DNA of 14,461 nucleotides from an uncultured Clostridia bacterium. GTDB lineage: Bacteria; Bacillota; Clostridia; Peptostreptococcales; Anaerovoracaceae. The notes beneath the pieces were generated by a model that was given only the letters and a program-made list of their open reading frames with translations, had not been told where the DNA came from and ran no database searches. Each line of letters starts with the position of its first letter. The stretch's first letter is position 1. The translations under genes were made by a program, and so were the position numbers. This document shows, one piece after another, positions 6,961 through 14,461 of the stretch. Location of the stretch: positions 1 through 14,461 of the forward strand of contig CALBZG010000097.1 of assembly GCA_937889655.1 (NCBI GenBank). Direction: 5' to 3'.

Positions 6961-8154
6961 ATGAAGATTGCAAAAAGAATGGAAGAGATACATTTTTCAC
7001 CGATAAGAAAGTTCTGGCCTTATGCGGTGAAAGCTCAGGAAGCAGGAAAGAAGATATATTATTTCAATATCGGCCAGCCGGATATCAAAACACCGTCTGT
7101 GTTTATGGATGCAATTAGAAATTTCCATGAGCCTGTTTTGGAGTATATGCCTTCCCAGGGCATCCCTGAGTTGATCAAAGCCATAAGCGGATATTACAAA
7201 GACTATGGCATGGCCTATGAAGACGAAGATATATACATTACAAACGGCGGAAGCGAAGGCCTCTGCTTTTTAATGGCGGCTATACTGGATGAGGGAGATG
7301 AAGTGCTGACGCCGGAGCCTTTTTATACGAATTATTCCGTTTTTGTCAGATACTTTGGCGGCAAGCTGGTCCCTATCACAACGAAGCCGGAGGAAGGCTA
7401 TCATTATGCTGATAGAGATAAAATCGAAAGCCTGATCACTCCAAAAACAAAAGCGATCATGATCAGCAACCCATCCAACCCTACCGGAAATGTGCTGACA
7501 ATGGAAGAAATGAGAATGATCATGGAGATCGCAGGCAAGCATGATCTTTATGTAGTGGCGGATGAAGCCTACAGGGAATTCGTCTATGATGATTTGGAAC
7601 TCGGTAGTTTTGGGCAGGTGATGGAAGGGCTGGAAGAGCATCTTGTGATCTCAGATACGATTTCAAAGAGGTTCAGCGCTTGCGGCGCCAGGATCGGCGC
7701 TTTGCTGACTAAGAATAAAGTCATCAAGGATTGTATCATGAAGCAAGCCCAGGCCAGACTGTCGGCGCCTACACTGGAGCAGGTAGGAGCGGTGGCTTTA
7801 TATTCTCTGGATAAATCCTATTTCAACGAAACAAGAGCTGAATACCAACGCAGAAGAGATGTTGTCTTCGAAGAATTGTCCAAGATCGAAGGAGTGATCT
7901 GCACGAAGGCAAGGGGTGCATTCTATATGACAGTGAAGCTGCCTGTTGATAGTGCTGAAGACTTCCTGGTATTTATGCTGAGCGAGTTTCAGGATAAGGG
8001 CGAAACCATGATGTTTGCACCGGCAAACGGATTTTATGTGACCCCGGGTTCAGGAACCAGCGAAATCAGACTGGCATATGTGTTGAAGGAAGATGACCTG
8101 AGAAGAGGCATCGAATTGCTTAGACTTGGCATTGAAGCATACAATAACAGATAA
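6961..8154 (+). CDS. Class I PLP-dependent aminotransferase (aspartate aminotransferase-like)
   Basis: This 397-residue fold-type I aminotransferase moves an amino group between an amino acid and a 2-oxo acid using pyridoxal phosphate. Visible landmarks are SPIRKFWPYA and NIGQPDIKTP at the N-terminus, TNGGSEGL (phosphate loop), NPSNPTGN with Asn173, VADEAYREF with Asp201 and Tyr204, the Schiff-base lysine Lys236 in SDTISKRFSACGARIG, and the carboxylate-binding Arg370 in SEIRLAY. The SKRxSACGARIG block matches a group usually annotated as aspartate aminotransferase in Clostridia and Bacteroidetes. The amino acid substrate cannot be fixed from sequence, and alanine or aromatic substrates remain possible. 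It stands between tlyA and mutS, with no pathway partner beside it. Confidence 0.9.
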   Translation: MKIAKRMEEIHFSPIRKFWPYAVKAQEAGKKIYYFNIGQPDIKTPSVFMDAIRNFHEPVLEYMPSQGIPELIKAISGYYKDYGMAYEDEDIYITNGGSEGLCFLMAAILDEGDEVLTPEPFYTNYSVFVRYFGGKLVPITTKPEEGYHYADRDKIESLITPKTKAIMISNPSNPTGNVLTMEEMRMIMEIAGKHDLYVVADEAYREFVYDDLELGSFGQVMEGLEEHLVISDTISKRFSACGARIGALLTKNKVIKDCIMKQAQARLSAPTLEQVGAVALYSLDKSYFNETRAEYQRRRDVVFEELSKIEGVICTKARGAFYMTVKLPVDSAEDFLVFMLSEFQDKGETMMFAPANGFYVTPGSGTSEIRLAYVLKEDDLRRGIELLRLGIEAYNNR

Positions 8155-8158
8155 GGGG
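8153..8158 (+). promoter_or_regulatory. Distant ribosome binding site of mutS
   Basis: AAGGGG overlaps the stop of the aminotransferase and lies 13 bases from the mutS ATG, longer than the 6-9 bases at most genes here. Nothing better is present, and the protein start MALSPMMHQY matches MutS, so mutS translation may be weak or coupled. Confidence 0.4.
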
Positions 8159-8171
8159 CATAGATAGATAT

Positions 8172-10601
8172 ATGGCACTTTCACCCATGATGCATCAATA
8201 CAATGGAATAAAAAGCGAATACAGCGACTGTATACTATTTTTCAGGCTCGGAGACTTCTATGAGATGTTCTACGAGGATGCAAAGATAGCATCAAGAGAA
8301 CTCGATCTTGTGCTCACGGGGAAAAATTGCGGTACTGAAGAACGGGCGCCTATGTGTGGTGTGCCGTATCATGCTTCAGAAAACTATATTGCAAAACTGG
8401 TAGACAGGGGTTATAAAGTTGCCATATGCGAGCAGGTCGAAGATCCCGCAACCGCAAAGGGCTTGGTTAAACGCGAAGTCGTTCGGATCATAACGCCGGG
8501 CACTGTTTTGTCCGGGGCTATGCTTTCTGAGAAGGAAAATAATTATCTCGCATCCTGCTTTGTTTTGGATAAAGGCATCGGACTTGCTTATTGCGATATT
8601 TCCACCGGTGAATTGCTAACCACGGAATTCAGCGGACCGGGCGCCATCGACGCTCTGGTGAACGAATTGGTCAAAATCAATGCCAGCGAAGTGTTGATCA
8701 ATCAAAAGGCAGCTTCAAATTTTGGAACAGATATGATCGCTGATCATGTCAATGCCTTCATCAATGTCATCGAAGAGAAAAATTTTGACCTGAAAGTCGC
8801 GGAAGAAGCCATCAAAGAACAATTCAAAAGCGGTTCCATGCTTTCACTGGGCCTTCAAGGGATGGATCTGGAAATAGGTGCCTTAGGCGCTTTATTGAAA
8901 TATATTAAAGATACTCAGAAATCAGGCACGGAGCATATCAATAAGATCAAGTCATATAAAACAGGGAACCATATGGCTTTGGACAAGGCAACCATCAGAA
9001 ATCTCGAATTGACGGAAAATCTTTTTGACCGCTGTGTGAAGGGTTCGCTTCTTGGCATATTGGATAAATGCCATACTGCAATGGGCTCCAGAAAACTCAA
9101 AAAATGGTTGCGTGAACCTTTGAATGACTTGGAAGAAATCAATGAGAGACTAGATTCTGTCGAATTGCTGGTGGATGAGATTATTCTGAGAAACAATATC
9201 AAGGAATATCTCAAGCAAGTTTATGATCTTGAGAGGCTGGCAGGCAGGATTTCCTTCGGCAATGCCAATGCCAGGGATATGATCGCCTTAAGAAACTCCA
9301 TCTATGGACTGCCGGATATCAAGCTTGAGTTATGCGGGGTGGGAGATGTTTTGTTGGAGCGTCTTGCAGAGGATATCCATACCCTGGAGGATGTTTATCT
9401 GCTGATAGACAAAGCCGTTGAAGAAGATAGCCCCCTAACAATGAGAGAGGGCGGGCTGATCAAAGTAGATTTTTCTGACGAGCTGGATTCTCTGAAGGCG
9501 TCTATAAAGGATGGGCAGCAATGGATCGCTTCACTGGAAGGCATAGAAAGAGAAAGAACGGGAATCAAGAACCTCAAAGTCGGATTCAATAAAGTGTTCG
9601 GCTACTATCTTGAAGTTACGAAATCTTATTATGATCAGATACCGGAAGACTATATCCGAAAACAGACGTTGGTCAATTGCGAGCGTTTCATCACGCCGCA
9701 GTTGAAGGAGATGGAGTCTATCGTTCTAGGGGCGGAAGCAAAGATCAATGAACTGGAATACAAACTGTTCACCGAAATAAGGGCCTTTATTCAAGGATAT
9801 ATTCCTGATATTCAAAAAACAGCGGATGCAATCGCCGCTATCGACGCGCTCTGCTCCTATGCACAAGTATCAAGCCAGATGAACTATGTAAAACCGACGG
9901 TTCATGAGGGCTCGCTGATCAAGATCCTGAAAGGCCGGCACCCGGTCATAGAGAGAACTATCAAGAATGGAATATTTGTAGCGAATGACACCTTTATTGA
10001 TGATCAAGAAGCAACGCTGCTATTGATAACCGGGCCGAACATGAGCGGGAAATCCACTTATATGAGGCAAACAGCTCTCATCGTTTTGATGGCTCAGGCA
10101 GGGTGCTTCGTTCCATGCGAAAGTGCGGAGATCGGTATCTGCGACAGGATATTCACCAGGATAGGAGCCAATGACAACCTTTCTCAAGGACAAAGCACAT
10201 TTTTTGTGGAAATGAGCGAGCTGGCGTATATACTCAACAATGCAACAAACAAAAGCCTGATCATCCTTGATGAGATCGGCAGGGGAACCAGCACATACGA
10301 CGGACTTTCTATTGCCTGGGCGGCGGCAGAATATCTGCTTTCTGACAAGCTGCGAGCCAGAACGATGTTTGCCACTCATTATCACGAAATGACCGCATTG
10401 GAAGGCAAATTGAAAGGATTTAAGAACCTGAACGTTGATGTGAAGGACGATAACGGGACAGTGGTATTCCTGCACACCATTGTGGAGGGCAGCGCCAGCA
10501 GGAGCTACGGGATCCATGTGGCCAAATTAGCCGGCGTTCCGGAAGACCTGCTGAATGCGGCAGATATAAAGTTAAAGGAATTGGAAAAAAATAAAGTGTA
10601 A
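8172..10601 (+). CDS. mutS: DNA mismatch repair protein MutS, lacking the usual C-terminal tail
   Basis: MutS binds mismatches and small loops in new DNA and recruits MutL. The 809-residue protein starts with the standard SPMMHQY segment and has the mismatch-reading Phe-x-Glu motif (Phe29, Glu31 in GDFYEMF), connector and lever/clamp domains. The ATPase has Walker A GPNMSGKST at 621-629, Walker B LDE at 699-701 with the GRGTSTYDG signature, and THYHEMTALE. It ends with VPEDLLNAADIKLKELEKNKV, just past the ATPase. Typical MutS1 proteins run to about 850-870 residues, with a tail carrying the sliding-clamp motif and a tetramer-forming helix pair; no such tail or QxxLF-like motif is seen here. 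Only 30 bases separate the stop from mutL, leaving no room for a lost tail. Confidence 0.96.
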   Translation: MALSPMMHQYNGIKSEYSDCILFFRLGDFYEMFYEDAKIASRELDLVLTGKNCGTEERAPMCGVPYHASENYIAKLVDRGYKVAICEQVEDPATAKGLVKREVVRIITPGTVLSGAMLSEKENNYLASCFVLDKGIGLAYCDISTGELLTTEFSGPGAIDALVNELVKINASEVLINQKAASNFGTDMIADHVNAFINVIEEKNFDLKVAEEAIKEQFKSGSMLSLGLQGMDLEIGALGALLKYIKDTQKSGTEHINKIKSYKTGNHMALDKATIRNLELTENLFDRCVKGSLLGILDKCHTAMGSRKLKKWLREPLNDLEEINERLDSVELLVDEIILRNNIKEYLKQVYDLERLAGRISFGNANARDMIALRNSIYGLPDIKLELCGVGDVLLERLAEDIHTLEDVYLLIDKAVEEDSPLTMREGGLIKVDFSDELDSLKASIKDGQQWIASLEGIERERTGIKNLKVGFNKVFGYYLEVTKSYYDQIPEDYIRKQTLVNCERFITPQLKEMESIVLGAEAKINELEYKLFTEIRAFIQGYIPDIQKTADAIAAIDALCSYAQVSSQMNYVKPTVHEGSLIKILKGRHPVIERTIKNGIFVANDTFIDDQEATLLLITGPNMSGKSTYMRQTALIVLMAQAGCFVPCESAEIGICDRIFTRIGANDNLSQGQSTFFVEMSELAYILNNATNKSLIILDEIGRGTSTYDGLSIAWAAAEYLLSDKLRARTMFATHYHEMTALEGKLKGFKNLNVDVKDDNGTVVFLHTIVEGSASRSYGIHVAKLAGVPEDLLNAADIKLKELEKNKV

Positions 10602-10631
10602 AGGACAGAAGTCCATTGCAGGAGCAGAATT

Positions 10632-12425
10632 ATGATTAGGATTTTGGACAAAAATGTTTCGGATAAAATCGCAGCAGGAGAAGTGGTTGAGCGTCCGCTT
10701 AGCATTGTAAAGGAATTGATCGAGAATTCCATAGATGCCGGCGCCGATTCTATTGTGGTGGAAATCAAACAGGGCGGCAAGCAATATATCAGGGTTAGCG
10801 ACAACGGATCCGGCATCGACCCTTTTGAGCTGGAATTAGCCTTCACCAGACATGCCACAAGCAAAATCACTCAGGCCGAGGACCTTGAATCCATTGCGAC
10901 TCTTGGATTCAGGGGGGAAGCGTTGTCCAGCATCGTAGCGGTATCCCGTACAGAAGTTATAACTAAAACCAGGGATTCTGTCTCCGGAGCAAGAGTAGTC
11001 ATTGAAGGCTCTGTCATCAAGAATATTGAAGCCGCTGGATGCCCCGAGGGAACGACTATCGTGGTGACGGACTTGTTTTATAATACGCCCGCAAGACAGC
11101 GGTTTATGAAATCTGATAGCGCGGAAAGCACGCCGATCATTGAATTTGTGTCCCATCTGGCTTTAGCCTACGGAGATATCAAATTCAGGATGATCAACAA
11201 TGAGCAAATCGTCTTTTCAACGGACGGTAAGGGTAAAAGACTGAATACCATTGCAGTAGTATATGGCAAGGAGATTTCCGAAAATCTTCTGCCTGTTTCT
11301 TTGCAGGAAAACGATATGAAGCTGGATGGATATGTTTCTTCCCTGCAAATCAGCAAGCCGACCCGCCGGAATCAGGTTTATTTTGTAAACGGCAGGATCG
11401 TTGATAATAGGCTGATGCAGGAAGCTGTCAGCCGTGCCTATGAAGACAAAATGCTGACCGGAAGATTTCCGGCTGTTTATCTGTTTCTAAAAGTGGATCC
11501 TCAGGATCTCGATGTCAATATCCATCCAAACAAGCTGCAGGTTAAGTTCCGGGATGAGAAGCGCGTGTCCGACTTTATAGAGAGAGCTATACAAAGTGCT
11601 CTCAGAACCATAGAGGCTTCTCCCAAGGCTGTACCCGGAGTCAATTGGAAAGCGAGATCCCAGGAAACCACGGAACCCTCAGCCATCACGATTCAAGAAG
11701 AACAAACAAATATTAAGGATTTTCTCGCTAAAGCCAGAGAACTGGCCAACCGCGTCGAACCGATCGAATTGATCAAGGAACCGGAAGCAGACCATGTCGA
11801 AATCTATCGACGCCCGATAAAGGAAAAAGCCTCAAAGCCAAAGGGGGTCGATATATGGGAGTTGGAAATCATCGACACAGTTTTTGGTACCTATATACTG
11901 ACCAGGTACGATGATTGTATGTATATCATTGATCAGCATGCCGCCCATGAAAGAGTCTTTTATGAGGCGTTCATGAAACACTATGAAGCCGATGCAGGTG
12001 TGACACAGCCGGTTCTTGCACCGTTGCTGATAGACCGCCCGAGAACATTGGCGGACCTTACAGACATCATCAAATCGGAGCTGCTGAAAATGGGCTTCAC
12101 TGTCGAGGAATTCGGGAGCCAGAGCTTTATCGTCAAAACTATTCCATTGTTCATGGAATTAGACGAAGCCGAGCATTTCGTCAAAGATTATCTTGCATCC
12201 ATCACTCCGGACATGGACTATAAAGCTCCGAACCGAAGGAAGATAATCATGGGCAGAGCCTGTAAGAACGCCGTAAAAGCAAGAGACAATATAACCTTTG
12301 AAGAAGCTAAGGCACTGCTTCAGGATCTTGCCAAATGCGACAATCCATATACTTGCCCCCACGGCAGGCCAACATTAGTTAAATTATCCCTCTACGATAT
12401 CGAGCGTATGTTTAAGAGAATATAA
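10632..12425 (+). CDS. mutL: DNA mismatch repair endonuclease MutL
   Basis: MutL links mismatch recognition to strand removal. The 597-residue protein has an N-terminal GHKL ATPase with IAAGEVVERP, the ENSIDAGA helix (Asn32), SDNGSGI at 56-62 and TLGFRGEALSSI. A variable linker follows at about 335-405. The C-terminal domain has the endonuclease motif DQHAAHERVFYE at 434-445, ACKNAVKA, and CPHGRP at 575-580, all metal-site elements of nicking MutL. It should therefore cut DNA itself, as in bacteria without MutH. QPVLAP at 459-464 fits the QxxLxP sliding-clamp motif known from Bacillus MutL. AGGAG at 10620-10624, with a 7-base spacer, supports the start. It directly follows mutS and precedes miaA, a common order. 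Confidence 0.97.
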   Translation: MIRILDKNVSDKIAAGEVVERPLSIVKELIENSIDAGADSIVVEIKQGGKQYIRVSDNGSGIDPFELELAFTRHATSKITQAEDLESIATLGFRGEALSSIVAVSRTEVITKTRDSVSGARVVIEGSVIKNIEAAGCPEGTTIVVTDLFYNTPARQRFMKSDSAESTPIIEFVSHLALAYGDIKFRMINNEQIVFSTDGKGKRLNTIAVVYGKEISENLLPVSLQENDMKLDGYVSSLQISKPTRRNQVYFVNGRIVDNRLMQEAVSRAYEDKMLTGRFPAVYLFLKVDPQDLDVNIHPNKLQVKFRDEKRVSDFIERAIQSALRTIEASPKAVPGVNWKARSQETTEPSAITIQEEQTNIKDFLAKARELANRVEPIELIKEPEADHVEIYRRPIKEKASKPKGVDIWELEIIDTVFGTYILTRYDDCMYIIDQHAAHERVFYEAFMKHYEADAGVTQPVLAPLLIDRPRTLADLTDIIKSELLKMGFTVEEFGSQSFIVKTIPLFMELDEAEHFVKDYLASITPDMDYKAPNRRKIIMGRACKNAVKARDNITFEEAKALLQDLAKCDNPYTCPHGRPTLVKLSLYDIERMFKRI

Positions 12426-12430
12426 GACAG

Positions 12431-13348
12431 ATGAAACGAATTGTTGTAATATGCGGACCTACAGCAGTCGGCAAGACAGAATATGCGATCAAGATCGCGG
12501 AATGTCTTGACGGTGAGATCGTATCTGCAGATTCGATGCAGCTCTATAAATTTATGAATATCGGTTCGGCAAAACCGACAGCAGAGGAACTGCTGCAAGT
12601 AAAGCATCATCTCGTGGACGAAATCGATCCTCGCGAAGCTTTTTCAGTTGCGATGTATCAGGAGATGGCAAAAGCCGCTATCCGCGAGATTTTTGAAAAA
12701 GGGAAAACCCCTGTCATCTCAGGCGGTACAGGCCTCTATATTAATTCATTGATTTATAAAATGGATTTTACTGCTCCGCCTGGGGATGTGGCTTATAGAA
12801 AGGAATTGGAGAAGTTGGCTGAAAAGGAGGGCAGGGATGCAGTCCACAGCATCCTACTTCAAAAATCGCCGGAAACGGCCGCCAGAATCCATCCCAACAA
12901 TTTAAAAAAAGTCATACGGGCACTGGAAGTGATCAAAGAATCGGGCAAAAGCATAAAACCTTTTGAAGAAAGCTTTGTACCGGTGGATGAATATAGTGTT
13001 GCATTGATTGGATTGATTCGATCCAGAGAAGAGCTTTATAGCAGGATCAACGCCCGAGTGGATTTATTTATGGAAAGGGGACTCCTTGAAGAAGTAAAAA
13101 ATCTGTTGGAATTCGGTTTGACAGAGGCGGATATTTCCATGAAAGGAATTGGCTATAAAGAAATAATGCAATACTTGAAAGGCGAATTTTCCTTGGAAGA
13201 AGCCATTTCATTGATCAAACAGAATACACGGAATTTGGCGAAACGACAGGTGACATGGCTGAAAAGATATGAGAATATCAAATGGTTCGATTTAACTGGT
13301 GGCAAAGATCCTTTGGAGGAAATACTGGCATGGCTGAAAAAGAACTGA
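12431..13348 (+). CDS. miaA: tRNA dimethylallyltransferase
   Basis: MiaA adds a dimethylallyl group to N6 of A37 in tRNAs that read codons beginning with U, the first step to ms2i6A. The 305-residue product has the P-loop GPTAVGKT at 9-16, the SADSMQLYKFMNIGSAKP substrate motif, HHLVDEIDP, GGTGLYIN and the C-terminal RNLAKRQVTWLKR block. It uses dimethylallyl diphosphate, a product of the MEP pathway that the upstream dxs begins, so the window holds both ends of that supply line. The ATG is 5 bases after the mutL stop with only a weak AAGAG upstream, so translation probably depends on mutL. In many bacteria hfq follows miaA; here a recombinase overlaps its end by 19 bases. Confidence 0.97.
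   Translation: MKRIVVICGPTAVGKTEYAIKIAECLDGEIVSADSMQLYKFMNIGSAKPTAEELLQVKHHLVDEIDPREAFSVAMYQEMAKAAIREIFEKGKTPVISGGTGLYINSLIYKMDFTAPPGDVAYRKELEKLAEKEGRDAVHSILLQKSPETAARIHPNNLKKVIRALEVIKESGKSIKPFEESFVPVDEYSVALIGLIRSREELYSRINARVDLFMERGLLEEVKNLLEFGLTEADISMKGIGYKEIMQYLKGEFSLEEAISLIKQNTRNLAKRQVTWLKRYENIKWFDLTGGKDPLEEILAWLKKN
13315..13319 (+). promoter_or_regulatory. Ribosome binding site of the recombinase gene, inside miaA
   Basis: GGAGG within the last codons of miaA lies 10 bases before the ATG at 13330. This favours that start over the in-frame ATG at 13387. Confidence 0.65.
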
Positions 13349-14461
13349 GGATCCACAATAAGAGCGATAAGCCTGACAATATCATCATGAAAGAAAATGA
13401 GATATTGGAGCTTTGCAGTGAGATCGAAGGGGAATTTCCAAAATTTCTAAGGGGCTATTTTGCATATCTGAAAGGCAATGTGCTGCCTATGACCCGACTG
13501 GCCTATCTCAGGGACGTTAGATTTTTTTTCCTTTATCTGATTTCCGAAACGGAGCTGACGGCGGCATCCTTGCCAGCCGAAATCAAGCTTGCCGAATTGG
13601 ACCGGATCAAAGCCGTCGATGTGAACATTTTCATCGATTATTGCAGAAGATATAAAGTCGAAAATCATAAAAGCATTACGATCTACGAAAATTCCAATAA
13701 AAGTCTTGCCAGAAAAAAATCAAGCATTTCAGTTCTATTCAAGTGTCTTTACAGAGATGAACTGATTTCAAAGAATATAACAGACGGTCTTGATCCGATC
13801 CGTGTGCCGAAGCCCGGAGAGCGCGAAATCAAAGCGCTTCAGGATGATGAGGTGATGATCATGCTGGATGTTGTTTCAAACGGTACCGGTCTTACTAAAA
13901 AGGAACATGAATTTTGGCAGAAAACAAAACACAGAGATAAAGCGATTTTGATTTTGTTTTTGACATATGGACTAAGACTATCCGAACTGCAGCAGCTGAA
14001 TGTCTCCTCTTTTAATTTCAACCGTGGAGAATTTAAAATTTATCGTAAACGCGGCAAGGAATCCGTTATGCCTTTAAATGAATCGGTCATCATGGTCGTA
14101 CAAGACTATTTGAACCTGGAACGCATCGAAGAATCCCAAATTGCTTCTGACAGCAAGGATGCATTGTTCATATCCTTGCAGGGCAACCGGATGACGGAGA
14201 GACAAATTCGTGAACTGGTTAAAAAATACACCTCCTATGGATTAAAAACCAGCCACAGGACCGGATACAGCCCTCATAAGCTGCGGGCAACGGCCGCAAC
14301 AAGCCTTATTGGAAGAGGGAACAGCATCTTCGATGTACAGGCCCTTATGGACCATGAACAGGTGACTACGACCCAACTTTATGCCGCTCATAAGCTCAAC
14401 ACAAAGAGGGAACTGGTAAAAAGCATGGAATGGGAACTTGAACGTAAAGAAGGAAATACTA
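13330..14461 (+). CDS. Tyrosine recombinase (XerC/XerD-like integrase family), 3' end cut by the window
   Basis: The open frame gives 377 residues and has no stop before the window edge. Residues of about 25-165 form a SAM-like core-binding domain (FLRGYFAYLKG, MTRLAYLRDVRFFFLYL). The catalytic domain carries Arg216 (TYGLRLSEL), Lys240 in the beta hairpin (YRKRGKES), His316 and Arg319 (SPHKLRATAAT), His342 (MDHEQ) and the nucleophile Tyr351 (TTTQLYAAH), so the full catalytic set is present. The residue after Arg319 is Ala where XerC/D usually have His. A charged insert, TKKEHEFWQKTKHRD, precedes the first catalytic Arg and recalls a chromosomal clostridial family, often near lexA, that I know from memory. 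It should cut and rejoin DNA at specific sites. It is translationally coupled to miaA, with no phage genes in view, which suggests a resident enzyme rather than a mobile-element integrase. Its target site is unknown. Confidence 0.9.
   Translation, partial: MAEKELRIHNKSDKPDNIIMKENEILELCSEIEGEFPKFLRGYFAYLKGNVLPMTRLAYLRDVRFFFLYLISETELTAASLPAEIKLAELDRIKAVDVNIFIDYCRRYKVENHKSITIYENSNKSLARKKSSISVLFKCLYRDELISKNITDGLDPIRVPKPGEREIKALQDDEVMIMLDVVSNGTGLTKKEHEFWQKTKHRDKAILILFLTYGLRLSELQQLNVSSFNFNRGEFKIYRKRGKESVMPLNESVIMVVQDYLNLERIEESQIASDSKDALFISLQGNRMTERQIRELVKKYTSYGLKTSHRTGYSPHKLRATAATSLIGRGNSIFDVQALMDHEQVTTTQLYAAHKLNTKRELVKSMEWELERKEGNT

Noticed and set aside
10020..10517. Open frame of 165 residues on the minus strand opposite the MutS ATPase region
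   Set aside because: It is antisense to the conserved Walker motifs of MutS and resembles no family I know.
10603..10614. GGAC-AGAA-GTCC hairpin between mutS and mutL as a terminator
   Set aside because: The stem is only 4 bp with no T run after it, and the mutL ribosome binding site follows at once.
13330..14461. Prophage or integrative element starting at the recombinase
   Set aside because: The gene overlaps miaA, has its own ribosome binding site in miaA, and no attachment repeat, tRNA or phage gene is seen; what lies beyond the window is unknown.
1..14461. CRISPR array, tRNA, rRNA or insertion sequence
   Set aside because: No regularly spaced repeats, tRNA-like cloverleaf, rRNA sequence or transposase was noticed; coding genes fill nearly all of the window.

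Overview
The window is a gene-dense, single-strand stretch of a bacterial chromosome. It holds fourteen genes, all on the + strand and almost back to back; the first and last are cut by the window edges. Gene content points to an anaerobic member of the Firmicutes, class Clostridia. The pointers are the Asp23-nusB and xseA-xseB-ispA-dxs-tlyA order, an endonuclease-type MutL, Gram-positive-style GGAGG ribosome binding sites, a TsaD (Kae1)-like paralogue between nusB and xseA, and the tail of what looks like a BKACE-family enzyme of amino-acid fermentation. Genus cannot be read from the sequence. Base composition looks moderate and even by eye.

Layout. Bases 1-123 are the end of a probable beta-keto acid cleavage enzyme. 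Bases 128-3375 carry an Asp23/Gls24 envelope protein, the transcription factor NusB, a TsaD-like protein of unknown role, and both exonuclease VII subunits (xseA, xseB). Bases 3401-6943 carry isoprenoid genes (ispA, farnesyl diphosphate synthase; dxs, first step of the MEP pathway) and the rRNA methyltransferase gene tlyA. Bases 6961-8154 encode a class I PLP aminotransferase. Bases 8172-13348 are the mismatch repair pair mutS and mutL, then the tRNA modification gene miaA. From 13330 to the window end runs a tyrosine recombinase whose start overlaps miaA.

The largest gap between genes is 30 bases, several genes overlap by 8-19 bases, and there is no visible terminator or promoter-sized spacer. 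The window therefore reads as one long co-directional transcription unit, or a chain of units with promoters hidden inside genes. No rRNA, tRNA, CRISPR, insertion sequence or prophage genes were seen, and no stretch of 300 bases lacks a gene.

Most of the content is ordinary housekeeping. The points worth a second look are the TsaD-like paralogue with all three metal ligands kept, a MutS that ends right after its ATPase domain while MutL keeps its clamp-binding and endonuclease motifs, an IspA with a shortened loop after its second Asp-rich motif, a tyrosine recombinase coupled to miaA, and a join between two usually separate housekeeping blocks. I do not see evidence of a wholly new multi-gene system.
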